From positions 1-40,814 of the forward strand of contig CAKRLC010000012.1 in assembly GCA_934358955.1 (NCBI GenBank): a DNA stretch of 40,814 nt. Reading direction: 5' to 3'. A model generated the notes under the pieces. It saw only the letters and a program-made list of their open reading frames with translations, did not search any database and was not told the DNA's origin. The translations under genes and the position numbers were made by a program. The stretch is from an uncultured Roseburia sp. (lineage in GTDB: Bacteria > Bacillota > Clostridia > Lachnospirales > Lachnospiraceae). Below are positions 17,175-24,513 of the stretch, piece after piece (position 1 is the first letter of the stretch; the number at the start of each line of letters is the position of its first letter).

Positions 17175-18065
17175 TTACCAGCGCTTCCGGTATTCAGAAG
17201 CGGTGCAGCCTTCTAATTTCCTGAAAACCTTATTAAAGTAACTGGCATCATCTATGCCACAGAGCATAGCAATATCTTCAATGGAAGAGTTGCTGTAACG
17301 AAGCAGCTCTTTGGCATGGGTGATTTTTTTTGTGAGAAGATATTGAATGATCGTGATACCGTGTTCTTTTTTGAATTCCCGGCTCAGATAGTATTTGCTG
17401 ATGTAAAAACGGGCAGCAAGATCGTCCAGTGAGAGTTCTTCTGTATAATGCTCATCAAGATAATCTGTGACATCGTGGAGCTTCTTGGAAAGTTTGGAAG
17501 CAGGTTTATCGGAGGCATTGGATGAAGCACAGATTTTAGTCAGGATGTGGGTGATCCGATCTGCTACCAGAATATCGGTATCGTCGGTACGATGTTCGTG
17601 CATTTCTAAAATGGAAGTGATGTCAGCAGCCAGATCATTGAAATGCGTGGACTGGAAATGCCAGTGGTGGTGCTCGGTGAAGTATGAATAATAGCCTGCG
17701 GCCTGGGGACCATAGAAATGGATCCATAAAAGCTCCCATGGATCAGTCTCACTGCTGATATGCGTATATTCATTAGAACAGTCCAGAAAGAAACAGTCGC
17801 CTGCTTTAGCAGCTGCAGTCTGCAGAGAGGAAGAGCGATTTGGTTTTGGGTTATATGAAACCGTTCCACTTCCGGATAACACAAGCAGAAACAGATAGGA
17901 AGAAAGACCACTTCGTCTGGAAAGATGCGGCTGCAGACTTTTCAGATAGCCGGCTTCCTGGATATAAAAAAAGTGTTCTCTTGTAAAAGAACCTGGGGTG
18001 CAGATAACACGCCTGGTATTTGTGACTTCAGAAGTTTTATATTTTTCAAAAAATGATTTTTTCAT
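17175..18065 (-). CDS. AraC family transcriptional regulator
   Basis: A 296-residue regulator. Residues about 30-160 form a cupin-like ligand-sensing domain (SSYLFLLVLSGSGTVSYNP; GDCFFLDCSNEYTHIS; PWELLWIHFYGPQA). Residues about 195-296 contain two AraC helix-turn-helix motifs (LSLDDLAARFYISKYYLSREFKKEHG and SIEDIAMLCGIDDASYFNKVFRK). The fold suggests a sugar-responsive activator. It lies between the two glycan blocks and is divergent from gmd, with a 21-bp-spaced direct repeat in the shared upstream region, so control of gmd-fcl-manC and of itself is likely. Its ligand is unknown. Confidence 0.9.
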   Translation of the reverse strand: MKKSFFEKYKTSEVTNTRRVICTPGSFTREHFFYIQEAGYLKSLQPHLSRRSGLSSYLFLLVLSGSGTVSYNPKPNRSSSLQTAAAKAGDCFFLDCSNEYTHISSETDPWELLWIHFYGPQAAGYYSYFTEHHHWHFQSTHFNDLAADITSILEMHEHRTDDTDILVADRITHILTKICASSNASDKPASKLSKKLHDVTDYLDEHYTEELSLDDLAARFYISKYYLSREFKKEHGITIIQYLLTKKITHAKELLRYSNSSIEDIAMLCGIDDASYFNKVFRKLEGCTASEYRKRW

Positions 18066-18101
18066 AGAAGTTCAGTGTCCTTTGATAGTTAAAATATTAT
18101 G

Positions 18102-18132
18102 GCAATATAATACTATTTTTGAGCAATATAAT
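18102..18132. promoter_or_regulatory. Direct repeat, candidate AraC-family operator
   Basis: GCAATATAAT occurs at 18102-18111 and again at 18123-18132, exactly 21 bp apart, two helical turns. This is the usual spacing of AraC-family half-sites. It lies between the AraC start (18065) and the gmd start (18237). Confidence 0.55.
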
Positions 18133-18236
18133 CAATTGAAAAGAATGGAAAATTGGATTATTCTAAGTTACGGCTAAAAAAGCAAAAAAGCAAAATAATT
18201 ATAAATTATCAATACAGATTAAAAGGAGATTACAGA

Positions 18237-19289
18237 ATGAGTAAAATAGCATTAATTACAGGTATTACAGGACAGGATGGTTCTTTCTTAGCAGAGTTTT
18301 TATTAGAGAAAGGATATGAAGTACATGGAATTACACGCCGTGCTTCTATCTCTAATACAGCACGTATCGATCATCTGATCGCTCAGAATGCAATCACCTT
18401 ACATGATGGGGATTTATCAGATTCTTCTTCTATCATCCGTATTATTAATGAGGTTCGTCCAGATGAGATTTATAACCTTGCAGCGCAGTCCCATGTGCAG
18501 GTATCCTTTGACGCTCCGGAATACTCAGGTGATGTAGACGCGATTGGCGTACTCCGTATTTTAGAGGCGGTACGTATGCTCGGACTTGCAAAGAAGACAA
18601 AGATTTATCAGGCATCTACTTCTGAGTTATACGGAAAGGTAGAAGAGGTTCCTCAGAAAGAGACAACACCATTTCATCCATATTCTCCGTATGCAGTTGC
18701 AAAACAGTATGGTTTCTGGATCATTAAAGAATACCGTGAAGCTTATGGAATGTTCGCAGTAAACGGAATTTTATTCAATCATGAATCAGAAAGACGTGGC
18801 GAGACTTTTGTAACACGTAAGATTACACTGGCAGCCGGACGTATCGCAGAAGGTTTACAGGATCATTTAGAACTTGGTAACATGGACAGCTTACGTGACT
18901 GGGGTTATGCAAAGGATTATGTAGAATGTATGTGGATGATCTTACAGCATGAGACACCGGAAGATTTTGTAATCGCTACAGGAGAACAGCATACCGTACG
19001 TGACTTCACAGAAAAAGCATTTGCAGCAAATGGTATTACGCTTCGCTGGGAAGGAACAGGCGTTGATGAAAAAGGATATGATGCAGAGACTGGCAAGATG
19101 CTTGTATGTGTAAACCCACAATGGTTCCGTCCAACAGACGTAGATAATCTCTGGGGGGATCCGACAAAGGCAAAAACAGTTCTTGGATGGAATCCTCAGA
19201 AAACAAGCTATCCGGAGTTGGTACGCATTATGGCAGAGCACGATAGAGCGCTTGCAAAACGTGAAGCCGTATTAAAAAAGAATCAGTAA
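18237..19289 (+). CDS. gmd: GDP-mannose 4,6-dehydratase
   Basis: A 350-residue short-chain dehydrogenase-type enzyme that converts GDP-D-mannose to GDP-4-keto-6-deoxy-D-mannose. The nucleotide-binding motif [12 protein letters not shown] is at residues 9-20. [17 protein letters not shown] and the catalytic [10 protein letters not shown] pair (Tyr/Lys) follow, then [20 protein letters not shown], which is diagnostic of Gmd. I chose ATG 18237 with AAAGGAG about ten bases upstream, rather than an in-frame ATG 28 codons earlier that lacks a ribosome binding site and adds a lysine-rich leader foreign to the family. It begins the GDP-fucose operon gmd-fcl-manC. Confidence 0.95.
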   Translation: MSKIALITGITGQDGSFLAEFLLEKGYEVHGITRRASISNTARIDHLIAQNAITLHDGDLSDSSSIIRIINEVRPDEIYNLAAQSHVQVSFDAPEYSGDVDAIGVLRILEAVRMLGLAKKTKIYQASTSELYGKVEEVPQKETTPFHPYSPYAVAKQYGFWIIKEYREAYGMFAVNGILFNHESERRGETFVTRKITLAAGRIAEGLQDHLELGNMDSLRDWGYAKDYVECMWMILQHETPEDFVIATGEQHTVRDFTEKAFAANGITLRWEGTGVDEKGYDAETGKMLVCVNPQWFRPTDVDNLWGDPTKAKTVLGWNPQKTSYPELVRIMAEHDRALAKREAVLKKNQ

Positions 19290-19375
19290 TCAGTATAAGA
19301 GTAATATTCTATTAACAGGAAAGACTGTCTCAGATTGTGATGGCAGTCATGCAGCAAATTAGGAGGAATGACATC

Positions 19376-20320
19376 ATGATGGAAAAAGACGCAAAAATAT
19401 ACGTAGCAGGACACAGAGGAATGGTTGGTTCAGCCATTGTTCGTGAGTTGGAGCGTCAGGGATATACAAATATTATCACACGCACACATAAAGAATTGGA
19501 TTTATGCAGACAGGATGCAGTGGAAGCATTTTTTGCAGAAGAAAAACCGGAATATGTATTTTTGGCAGCTGCAAAAGTAGGTGGAATCGTTGCAAATCAG
19601 AGCGCACTGGCAGATTTTATGTATGATAATATGGTACTTGAGATGAATGTGATCCATTCGGCATGGAAAAATGGATGTAAGAAACTAGAATTTCTTGGAT
19701 CTTCCTGTATCTATCCTCGCATGGCACCACAGCCAATGAAAGAAAGCTGCCTTCTGACAAGTGAGCTTGAGAAGACCAATGAAGCGTACGCGCTTGCGAA
19801 GATTTCAGGATTGAAATATTGCGAATTTTTAAATAAGCAGTATGGAACAGATTACATTTCTGTTATGCCGACCAACCTTTATGGACCAAACGACAACTAT
19901 CACCCGGAACATTCCCATGTGTTACCGGCTCTTATCCGCCGTTTCCATGAAGCAAAAGAAAGCGGGGCAAAAGAGGTGACATGTTGGGGAGATGGAAGCC
20001 CATTGCGTGAATTCTTATATGTAGATGATCTTGCAAATTTATGCGTATTCTTAATGAATCATTACTCAGGTGATGAGACGGTCAATGCCGGAACAGGAAA
20101 AGAATTAACGATCAAAGAGCTGACAGAACTTGTTGCAAAGGTGATCGGTTATGAAGGTGAGATCAAGTGGGATACGACAAGACCAAACGGAACACCAAGA
20201 AAGCTCTTAGATGTCAGCAAAGCAGCAGAGCTTGGATGGACTTATAAGACCGAATTAGAAGATGGTATCCGCTTGGCTTATGAAGATTTCCTGAATAACC
20301 CAATGCGTGCAGAACGATAA
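19376..20320 (+). CDS. fcl: GDP-L-fucose synthase
   Basis: A 314-residue epimerase-reductase that turns GDP-4-keto-6-deoxymannose into GDP-L-fucose with NADPH. The motifs are AGHRGMVGSAIVREL near the start, FLGSSCIYPRMAPQPMKE, catalytic YALAKISGLKYCE, and MPTNLYGPNDNYHPEHSHVLPALIRRFHEAK. The start ATG 19376 follows AGGAGG (19361-19366) at nine bases; an adjacent ATG at 19379 is equally possible for the family but less well spaced. It is 86 bp downstream of gmd and 30 bp before manC. Confidence 0.95.
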   Translation: MMEKDAKIYVAGHRGMVGSAIVRELERQGYTNIITRTHKELDLCRQDAVEAFFAEEKPEYVFLAAAKVGGIVANQSALADFMYDNMVLEMNVIHSAWKNGCKKLEFLGSSCIYPRMAPQPMKESCLLTSELEKTNEAYALAKISGLKYCEFLNKQYGTDYISVMPTNLYGPNDNYHPEHSHVLPALIRRFHEAKESGAKEVTCWGDGSPLREFLYVDDLANLCVFLMNHYSGDETVNAGTGKELTIKELTELVAKVIGYEGEIKWDTTRPNGTPRKLLDVSKAAELGWTYKTELEDGIRLAYEDFLNNPMRAER

Positions 20321-20350
20321 CAGAAAGATATTTTAACATAAGGAGAGAGT

Positions 20351-21682
20351 ATGTATATTGTATTATTGTCCGGAGGATCCGGCAAAAGATTATGGCCACT
20401 GTCAAATGACAGCTATTCCAAACAGTACATTAAAATTATGAACCATGATGATGCGTCAAATGAAGAAAAATGTTCCATGCTTCAGCGTGTGTTCGGACAG
20501 TTGAAGACAGCGGGACTTTCTGAAAACACGATTGTCTGTGCAAGCAATGCGCAGGTAGAACTCATCGAAAGTCAGCTGAACGGGAAAGCAGAAGTAGCAG
20601 TTGAGCCAATGCGCAGGGATACATTCCCGGCAGTCATGTTATCCTGTGCTTATCTGTTATCCAAAAAGGGGGCGAAGGAAGAGGACGTAGTCGCATTTCT
20701 TCCGGTTGATCCATATACAACGATTGAATTTTTCAACTGCATCAAAAAACTCGGGGATTATATTAAAGAGTCAGATGATACGATTGGCTTGTTAGGAGGT
20801 GTGCCAACATATGCATCTACCAAATATGGTTATATTGTTCCGGAACAGGCAGAGAAAGAGCTGCTGAAGGTAGAAGGCTTCCGTGAAAAACCGGATGAAG
20901 CAACCGCTGAGAAACTGGTAGCGGACGGTGCACTGTGGAATTGTGGCGTATTTTGTTTTAAATTGTCTATGGCAGCACAGTGGCTTGCAAAATATGATGT
21001 GACAACGGATTATGACCAGATGGTAACCGATTATGAGAAGCTTCCAAAGAAAAGCTTTGACTATGAAGTATTAGAGCACTGGGAGAAGATTGCAGCGATC
21101 AAATACGACGATGTCTGGAAAGATCTTGGAACATGGAACACCTTAACCGAAGAGATGAAAGAGAACAGCATCGGGGATGTGACCTGGGATGGAACCTGTG
21201 AGAATTGCCATGCAATCAATGTTCTTGGTATACCGATGGTTGTGATGGGAGCAAAGAATCTTGTGATCGCAGCATCCCATGATGGTATTCTGATCGCAGA
21301 CAAGCATCAGAGCTCTTATATTAAGGATTGTCTGACAGAGATTGCAGATGAATCCAAATATGCAGAACGTCGTTGGGGAACGATCAAAACGATTGATAAT
21401 GATGAAGATGACGGAATTAAGAGCACTACAAAACGGATCAAGGTGGTACAGGGAAAAGCAACACCATATCATAAGCATCTGAAGCACACAGAGACGATCA
21501 CTGTTTTATCCGGTATGGGAAAACTGACGATTGAAGGTACAGAAGTAGATCTTCTTGCGGGTTCTACTGTAAGTATCGCAGCAGGAAAAGCCCATTCGAT
21601 CCGTGCGATCGGTTCTGATTTAAGATGTATCGAGGTTTGTCTTGGAGATGCAGCTGATGATGAGATTGAAGTAGAAGCATAA
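20351..21682 (+). CDS. manC: Mannose-1-phosphate guanylyltransferase with C-terminal cupin
   Basis: A 443-residue protein that makes GDP-mannose from mannose-1-phosphate and GTP. The N-terminal nucleotidyltransferase begins MYIVLLSGGSGKRLWPLSN, and FLPVDPYTT near residue 120 and VEGFREKPDEATAEKL near residue 175 follow. The last roughly 100 residues form the cupin part of bifunctional type II enzymes (PYHKHLKHTETITVLSGMGKL, LLAGSTVSIAAGKAHSIRAIG), so phosphomannose isomerase activity is possible but not certain. AAGGAG precedes ATG 20351. It is the last gene of the GDP-fucose operon, followed by a strong hairpin. Confidence 0.9.
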   Translation: MYIVLLSGGSGKRLWPLSNDSYSKQYIKIMNHDDASNEEKCSMLQRVFGQLKTAGLSENTIVCASNAQVELIESQLNGKAEVAVEPMRRDTFPAVMLSCAYLLSKKGAKEEDVVAFLPVDPYTTIEFFNCIKKLGDYIKESDDTIGLLGGVPTYASTKYGYIVPEQAEKELLKVEGFREKPDEATAEKLVADGALWNCGVFCFKLSMAAQWLAKYDVTTDYDQMVTDYEKLPKKSFDYEVLEHWEKIAAIKYDDVWKDLGTWNTLTEEMKENSIGDVTWDGTCENCHAINVLGIPMVVMGAKNLVIAASHDGILIADKHQSSYIKDCLTEIADESKYAERRWGTIKTIDNDEDDGIKSTTKRIKVVQGKATPYHKHLKHTETITVLSGMGKLTIEGTEVDLLAGSTVSIAAGKAHSIRAIGSDLRCIEVCLGDAADDEIEVEA

Positions 21683-21716
21683 GAAAAAAGCATAGAGAAG
21701 AGATTCTTTAACTAAG

Positions 21717-21764
21717 AACAGGAAGTCCCCTTTCAGAGCTGATCTTGAAAGGGGACTTCCTGTT
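21717..21764. terminator. Terminator hairpin between manC and tyrS
   Basis: A perfect stem of about 18 bp: 21717-21734 pairs with 21747-21764, core AGGAAGTCCCCTTTC, with a 12-base loop. Only a weak T-rich tail (GTTATTTTATG) follows on the plus strand and none on the minus strand. It separates two convergent genes and may serve both. Confidence 0.8.
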
Positions 21765-21804
21765 ATTTTATGCAGGAATAACGCTTTTTAAAGCATATTA
21801 GCTG

Positions 21805-23031
21805 CTATTTTACAAGGACTTTTACGAACTTCTTTTTACCACGTTTTACAACGAGACCATCCGCTCCGAAGGAATCTGCGTTGTAAGTAGTTTTAATGTC
21901 AGTTACCTTTGCATCAGCGACAGAAACACCGCCCTGTTCTACAGCACGTCTTGCATCAGAACGGGATGGAGCAAGCTCTGTTTTGACAAGAAGAGCTAAA
22001 ATATCCAGATCCCCATCAGCAAAATCAGCAGCAGATAATTCTACAGTTGGCATATGGGCAGAATCGCCGCCACCAGCAAAAAGTGCGTGGGAAGCATCTT
22101 TTGCTTTTGTTGCCTCTTCTTCTCCGTGAACTAATTTTGTCAGTTCGAATGCAAGGATTTCTTTTGCCTGGTTAAGCTGTGCACCTTCCCAGCTCTCCAT
22201 TGCATCGATCTCTTCTAATGGAAGGAAGGTCAGCATACGGATACATTTTAAGACGTCAGAGTCTGCAACATTTCTCCAGTACTGGAAGAAGTCAAATGGA
22301 GAAGTCTTTTCCGGATCAAGCCATACAGCACCGGACTGTGTTTTTCCCATCTTTTTACCTTCAGAATTTAAAAGAAGGTTGATCGTCATCGCGTAAGCGT
22401 CTTTTCCAAGTTTACGACGGATCAGCTCTGTACCACCTAACATATTGCTCCACTGGTCATCTCCGCCAAACTCCATGTTACAGCCGTATTTCTGGTATAA
22501 GGTATAGTAGTCGTAGCTCTGCATGATCATGTAGTTAAATTCTAAGAAGCTTAATCCTTTCTCCATACGCTGTTTGTAGCATTCAGCCGTTAACATACGG
22601 TTTACGGAGAAATGGGCGCCAACTTCGCGGAGAACGTCGATGTAATTTAAATCCATGAGCCAGTCCGCATTATTTACCATTAAAGCTTTTCCGTCAGAAA
22701 AATCAATGAAACGGCTCATCTGTTTTTTGAAGCAGTCACAGTTGTGCTGAATGGTTTCCGGTGTCATCATCTGACGCATGTCGGTACGTCCGGACGGGTC
22801 ACCGATCATTGCGGTACCGCCGCCGATTAAAGCGATTGGTTTATTTCCAGCCATCTGGAGACGTTTCATCAGGCAAAGTGCCATGAAATGTCCTACATGA
22901 AGACTGTCTGCAGTCGGATCAAATCCGATGTAAAAGGTTGCTTTTCCATTGTTGATCAGATCTTTGATTTCTTCTTCATCTGTTACCTGCGCGATCAGGC
23001 CGCGGGCAACTAATTCATCATATAATGTCAT
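21805..23031 (-). CDS. tyrS: Tyrosyl-tRNA synthetase
   Basis: A 408-residue class I aminoacyl-tRNA synthetase that charges tRNA-Tyr. The HIGH-type motif is HVGH at residues 45-48, the KMSKS-type motif is KMGKT near residue 232, and the C-terminal S4-like RNA-binding domain is visible ([19 protein letters not shown]). Full length for the TyrRS family. It is transcribed alone from the promoter at 23527-23556 through a T-box leader. The 190 nt between the T-box terminator and ATG 23031 hold a separate large structure. The ribosome binding site is AGAAAGGAA upstream of the start on the minus strand. Confidence 0.96.
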   Translation of the reverse strand: MTLYDELVARGLIAQVTDEEEIKDLINNGKATFYIGFDPTADSLHVGHFMALCLMKRLQMAGNKPIALIGGGTAMIGDPSGRTDMRQMMTPETIQHNCDCFKKQMSRFIDFSDGKALMVNNADWLMDLNYIDVLREVGAHFSVNRMLTAECYKQRMEKGLSFLEFNYMIMQSYDYYTLYQKYGCNMEFGGDDQWSNMLGGTELIRRKLGKDAYAMTINLLLNSEGKKMGKTQSGAVWLDPEKTSPFDFFQYWRNVADSDVLKCIRMLTFLPLEEIDAMESWEGAQLNQAKEILAFELTKLVHGEEEATKAKDASHALFAGGGDSAHMPTVELSAADFADGDLDILALLVKTELAPSRSDARRAVEQGGVSVADAKVTDIKTTYNADSFGADGLVVKRGKKKFVKVLVK

Positions 23032-23085
23032 TTTTGTTGGGTTCCTTTCTGTTCTTTGTTTCTTTGATTGATTTGCGCCTTTTGT

Positions 23086-23207
23086 CTGCAGTGCACACTC
23101 GAGAGCAGAGCTCTCTCGTTCGCGGACTTCGCCCTATCGTCTTAGGAAAATATAAAATGCATTGTGCGAGCACTGCATTTTATATTATTTCTAAGACGGC
23201 ACTGCTC
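23086..23207 (-). other. Cloverleaf-like structure in the tyrS mRNA leader
   Basis: GCAGTGC (23088-23094) pairs with GCACTGC (23199-23205), closing a domain with three hairpins. The largest (23138-23198) is a 61-nt near-perfect palindrome with CGTCTTAG/CTAAGACG at its base and GTGC/GCAC near its tip. The second has CGAGAG/CTCTCG arms at about 23100-23118. The third, between them, is a short GGGC/GTCC-type hairpin on the minus strand. It lies between the T-box terminator and the tyrS start, so only read-through transcripts contain it. No second copy is visible in this window, so whether it is a repeat is unknown. Confidence 0.65.
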
Positions 23208-23220
23208 ATTTAATACGCGC

Positions 23221-23522
23221 AAAAAAACCCCGTCCTAATAAAAGGACGAGGGTTATACTCGTGTTACCACCTTAATTCATAAACAGCTTGCACTGTTTAC
23301 CTTCGTGAGTGTCCGACAACACTCCGGCGCGATTAACGTGCGCCACTACGTCACAGCCTACTATTGGATATTCGAAAAATTCTTCAAAAAAACAAATTCG
23401 GTGTGAAGCTCAGGGATGTATTCGAATCAAGATTCCGATGCGCCTCTCATCAGCCGGCTGCTTTCTGTATCTTCCACTTCATTGTACTTCTTCCCGTCAA
23501 AGCCTGTTTCTGCTTCAATTAA
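23221..23522 (-). promoter_or_regulatory. T-box riboswitch upstream of tyrS
   Basis: On the minus strand the T-box antiterminator sequence AAGGTGGTAACACG lies at 23273-23260. Its UGGU bulge would pair with the acceptor end of a tRNA with discriminator A, as in tRNA-Tyr. A terminator (AGGACG stem, 23252-23228, T-run 23227-23221) follows. In stem I, TAC (23420-23418), within GAATACATC, is a plausible tyrosine specifier codon. Uncharged tRNA-Tyr is expected to allow read-through into tyrS. Confidence 0.9.
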
Positions 23523-23526
23523 CGCT

Positions 23527-23556
23527 ATTATAAGCACAGAAAAAAAGATTTGTCAA
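23527..23556 (-). promoter_or_regulatory. Promoter of the tyrS leader
   Basis: On the minus strand, TTGACA (23556-23551), an 18-base spacer and TATAAT (23532-23527) match both consensus hexamers. It lies directly upstream of the T-box. Confidence 0.85.
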
Positions 23557-23611
23557 GGGAAAAAAGAAAAATGCCTGTGGGTATAAAAAAGAAATTATGT
23601 TTCATACTTAT

Positions 23612-23700
23612 ATCAGAAGATACGGAAAGACTTTTTTGACGCAGTATCTTCTGATGCCAGAAGCAAAAGGTTTGGCAGACAGCGGGCCTTTTTGCTCTGG
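23612..23700 (+). other. Two consecutive hairpins upstream of the ferritin-like gene
   Basis: ATCAGAAGATAC (23612-23623) pairs perfectly with GTATCTTCTGAT (23644-23655) around a 20-base loop. Next, CCAGAAGCAAAAGG (23657-23670) pairs with CCTTTTTGCTCTGG (23687-23700) with one bulge. Neither is followed by a T-run. They fill the leader between the tyrS promoter and ATG 23777; I see no known riboswitch class in them. Confidence 0.6.
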
Positions 23701-23776
23701 CAATATGAAAGCACTCGCAAAACTAAAAAAGAGTGCAGCTTGTAAAAGAAAAATGACTGGAAAAAGGAGCAGAAAA

Positions 23777-24232
23777 ATGATTTTAAGTGAAAAAGAAACA
23801 ACCGTGATCAAAGATTTGCAGACACAGGAGCAGTGCTGTGTGGAAAAATACGAAAGATACAGCAAGCTTGCAAAAGACCAGGTATTAGTTGATCTGTTTA
23901 CAGACCTGAAGGAAAAAGAACAAAAGCATGTAGATTCCCTGACACAGGTGCTATCCGGAAAAGTACCTTGCTGTAACTGCAATGACAGCAATGGAAAAAA
24001 CTATAATCCGAAAGCAACCTATAGTCTGGATCCATCGGAGGAGAAAAAAACGGACTGTTTTTTTGCAACAGACTGCATTGGAACAGAGAAACTGGTTTCT
24101 TCCACCTACAATACGGAAGTATTTGCATTTGCCGATCCGGGAGTCCGGAAGCTTTTGGCAGATATTCAGATCGAAGAGCAGAATCATGCAGAAATGCTTT
24201 ATAAATATAAGACAGTCAACAGCATGGCATAA
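23777..24232 (+). CDS. Ferritin-like domain protein, CotF/rubrerythrin-related
   Basis: A 151-residue soluble protein. Two helical pairs with E..C..KYERYSKLAKD...L..LKEKEQKHVDSL and a C-terminal ADIQIEEQNHAEMLYKY recall the four-helix ferritin-like fold, as in CotF-like spore coat proteins and rubrerythrin relatives. Some metal-ligand-like Glu/His pairs (EKEQKH, EEQNH) are present. A linker of about 50 residues with CCNC and several other Cys separates the halves. The function is unknown. ATG 23777 is chosen because AAGGAG precedes it by about seven bases; the frame is open further upstream, but that part overlaps two strong hairpins and has no ribosome binding site. Confidence 0.6.
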   Translation: MILSEKETTVIKDLQTQEQCCVEKYERYSKLAKDQVLVDLFTDLKEKEQKHVDSLTQVLSGKVPCCNCNDSNGKNYNPKATYSLDPSEEKKTDCFFATDCIGTEKLVSSTYNTEVFAFADPGVRKLLADIQIEEQNHAEMLYKYKTVNSMA

Positions 24233-24271
24233 AGATAAATGATGTTTATAAATTGAGAAAAAATATGAACT

Positions 24272-24289
24272 TTGTTTAATTATTAACCA
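24272..24289 (+). promoter_or_regulatory. Possible Rex-like site upstream of the hydrogenase genes
   Basis: TTGTTTAATTATTAACCA differs at two symmetrical positions from the Rex consensus TTGTTAAnnnnTTAACAA. It overlaps a weak promoter candidate (TTGAGA 24253-24258, 16 bases, TTTAAT 24275-24280). The long leader to 24514 also holds an inverted repeat at 24353-24397. The assignment is tentative. Confidence 0.4.
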
Positions 24290-24352
24290 GCCTGTTTAAA
24301 AAATAACTATTCTTGCAATCACAGAGAGCATATTATAAAATTTTTTTGTCAT

Positions 24353-24397
24353 TGGGATACCGGTATAAAAAGGATTGCTTGTGATACCGGTGTCCCA
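24353..24397 (+). other. Inverted repeat in the hydrogenase leader
   Basis: TGGGATACCGGTAT (24353-24366) pairs with ATACCGGTGTCCCA (24384-24397), one mismatch in 14, loop of 17 bases. No T-run follows. It could be an operator or an RNA hairpin in the leader. The rest of the 24233-24513 gap shows nothing else recognisable. Confidence 0.55.
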
Positions 24398-24513
24398 GAA
24401 TTCTTGGGTGAATCGTCAAACAGTGTATTTAGATTGTCAAAAAGTTTGCGATCGGCTGGTAATCCAGGATGATCTCAAAACGAGAAGAGAAAACCATGTG
24501 AGGTGTGATGAAT

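Noticed and set aside
18153..18236. Upstream start of gmd
   Set aside because: The 28 extra residues are lysine-rich, foreign to Gmd proteins and lack a ribosome binding site; AAAGGAG before 18237 fits.
23597..23776. N-terminal extension of 60 codons for the ferritin-like protein
   Set aside because: The frame is open, but there is no ribosome binding site before ATG 23597, and the stretch consists of two hairpins; AAGGAG before ATG 23777 decides the start.
24353..24397. Terminator in front of the hydrogenase genes
   Set aside because: No T-run follows the stem, so it is listed as an inverted repeat without assigned function.
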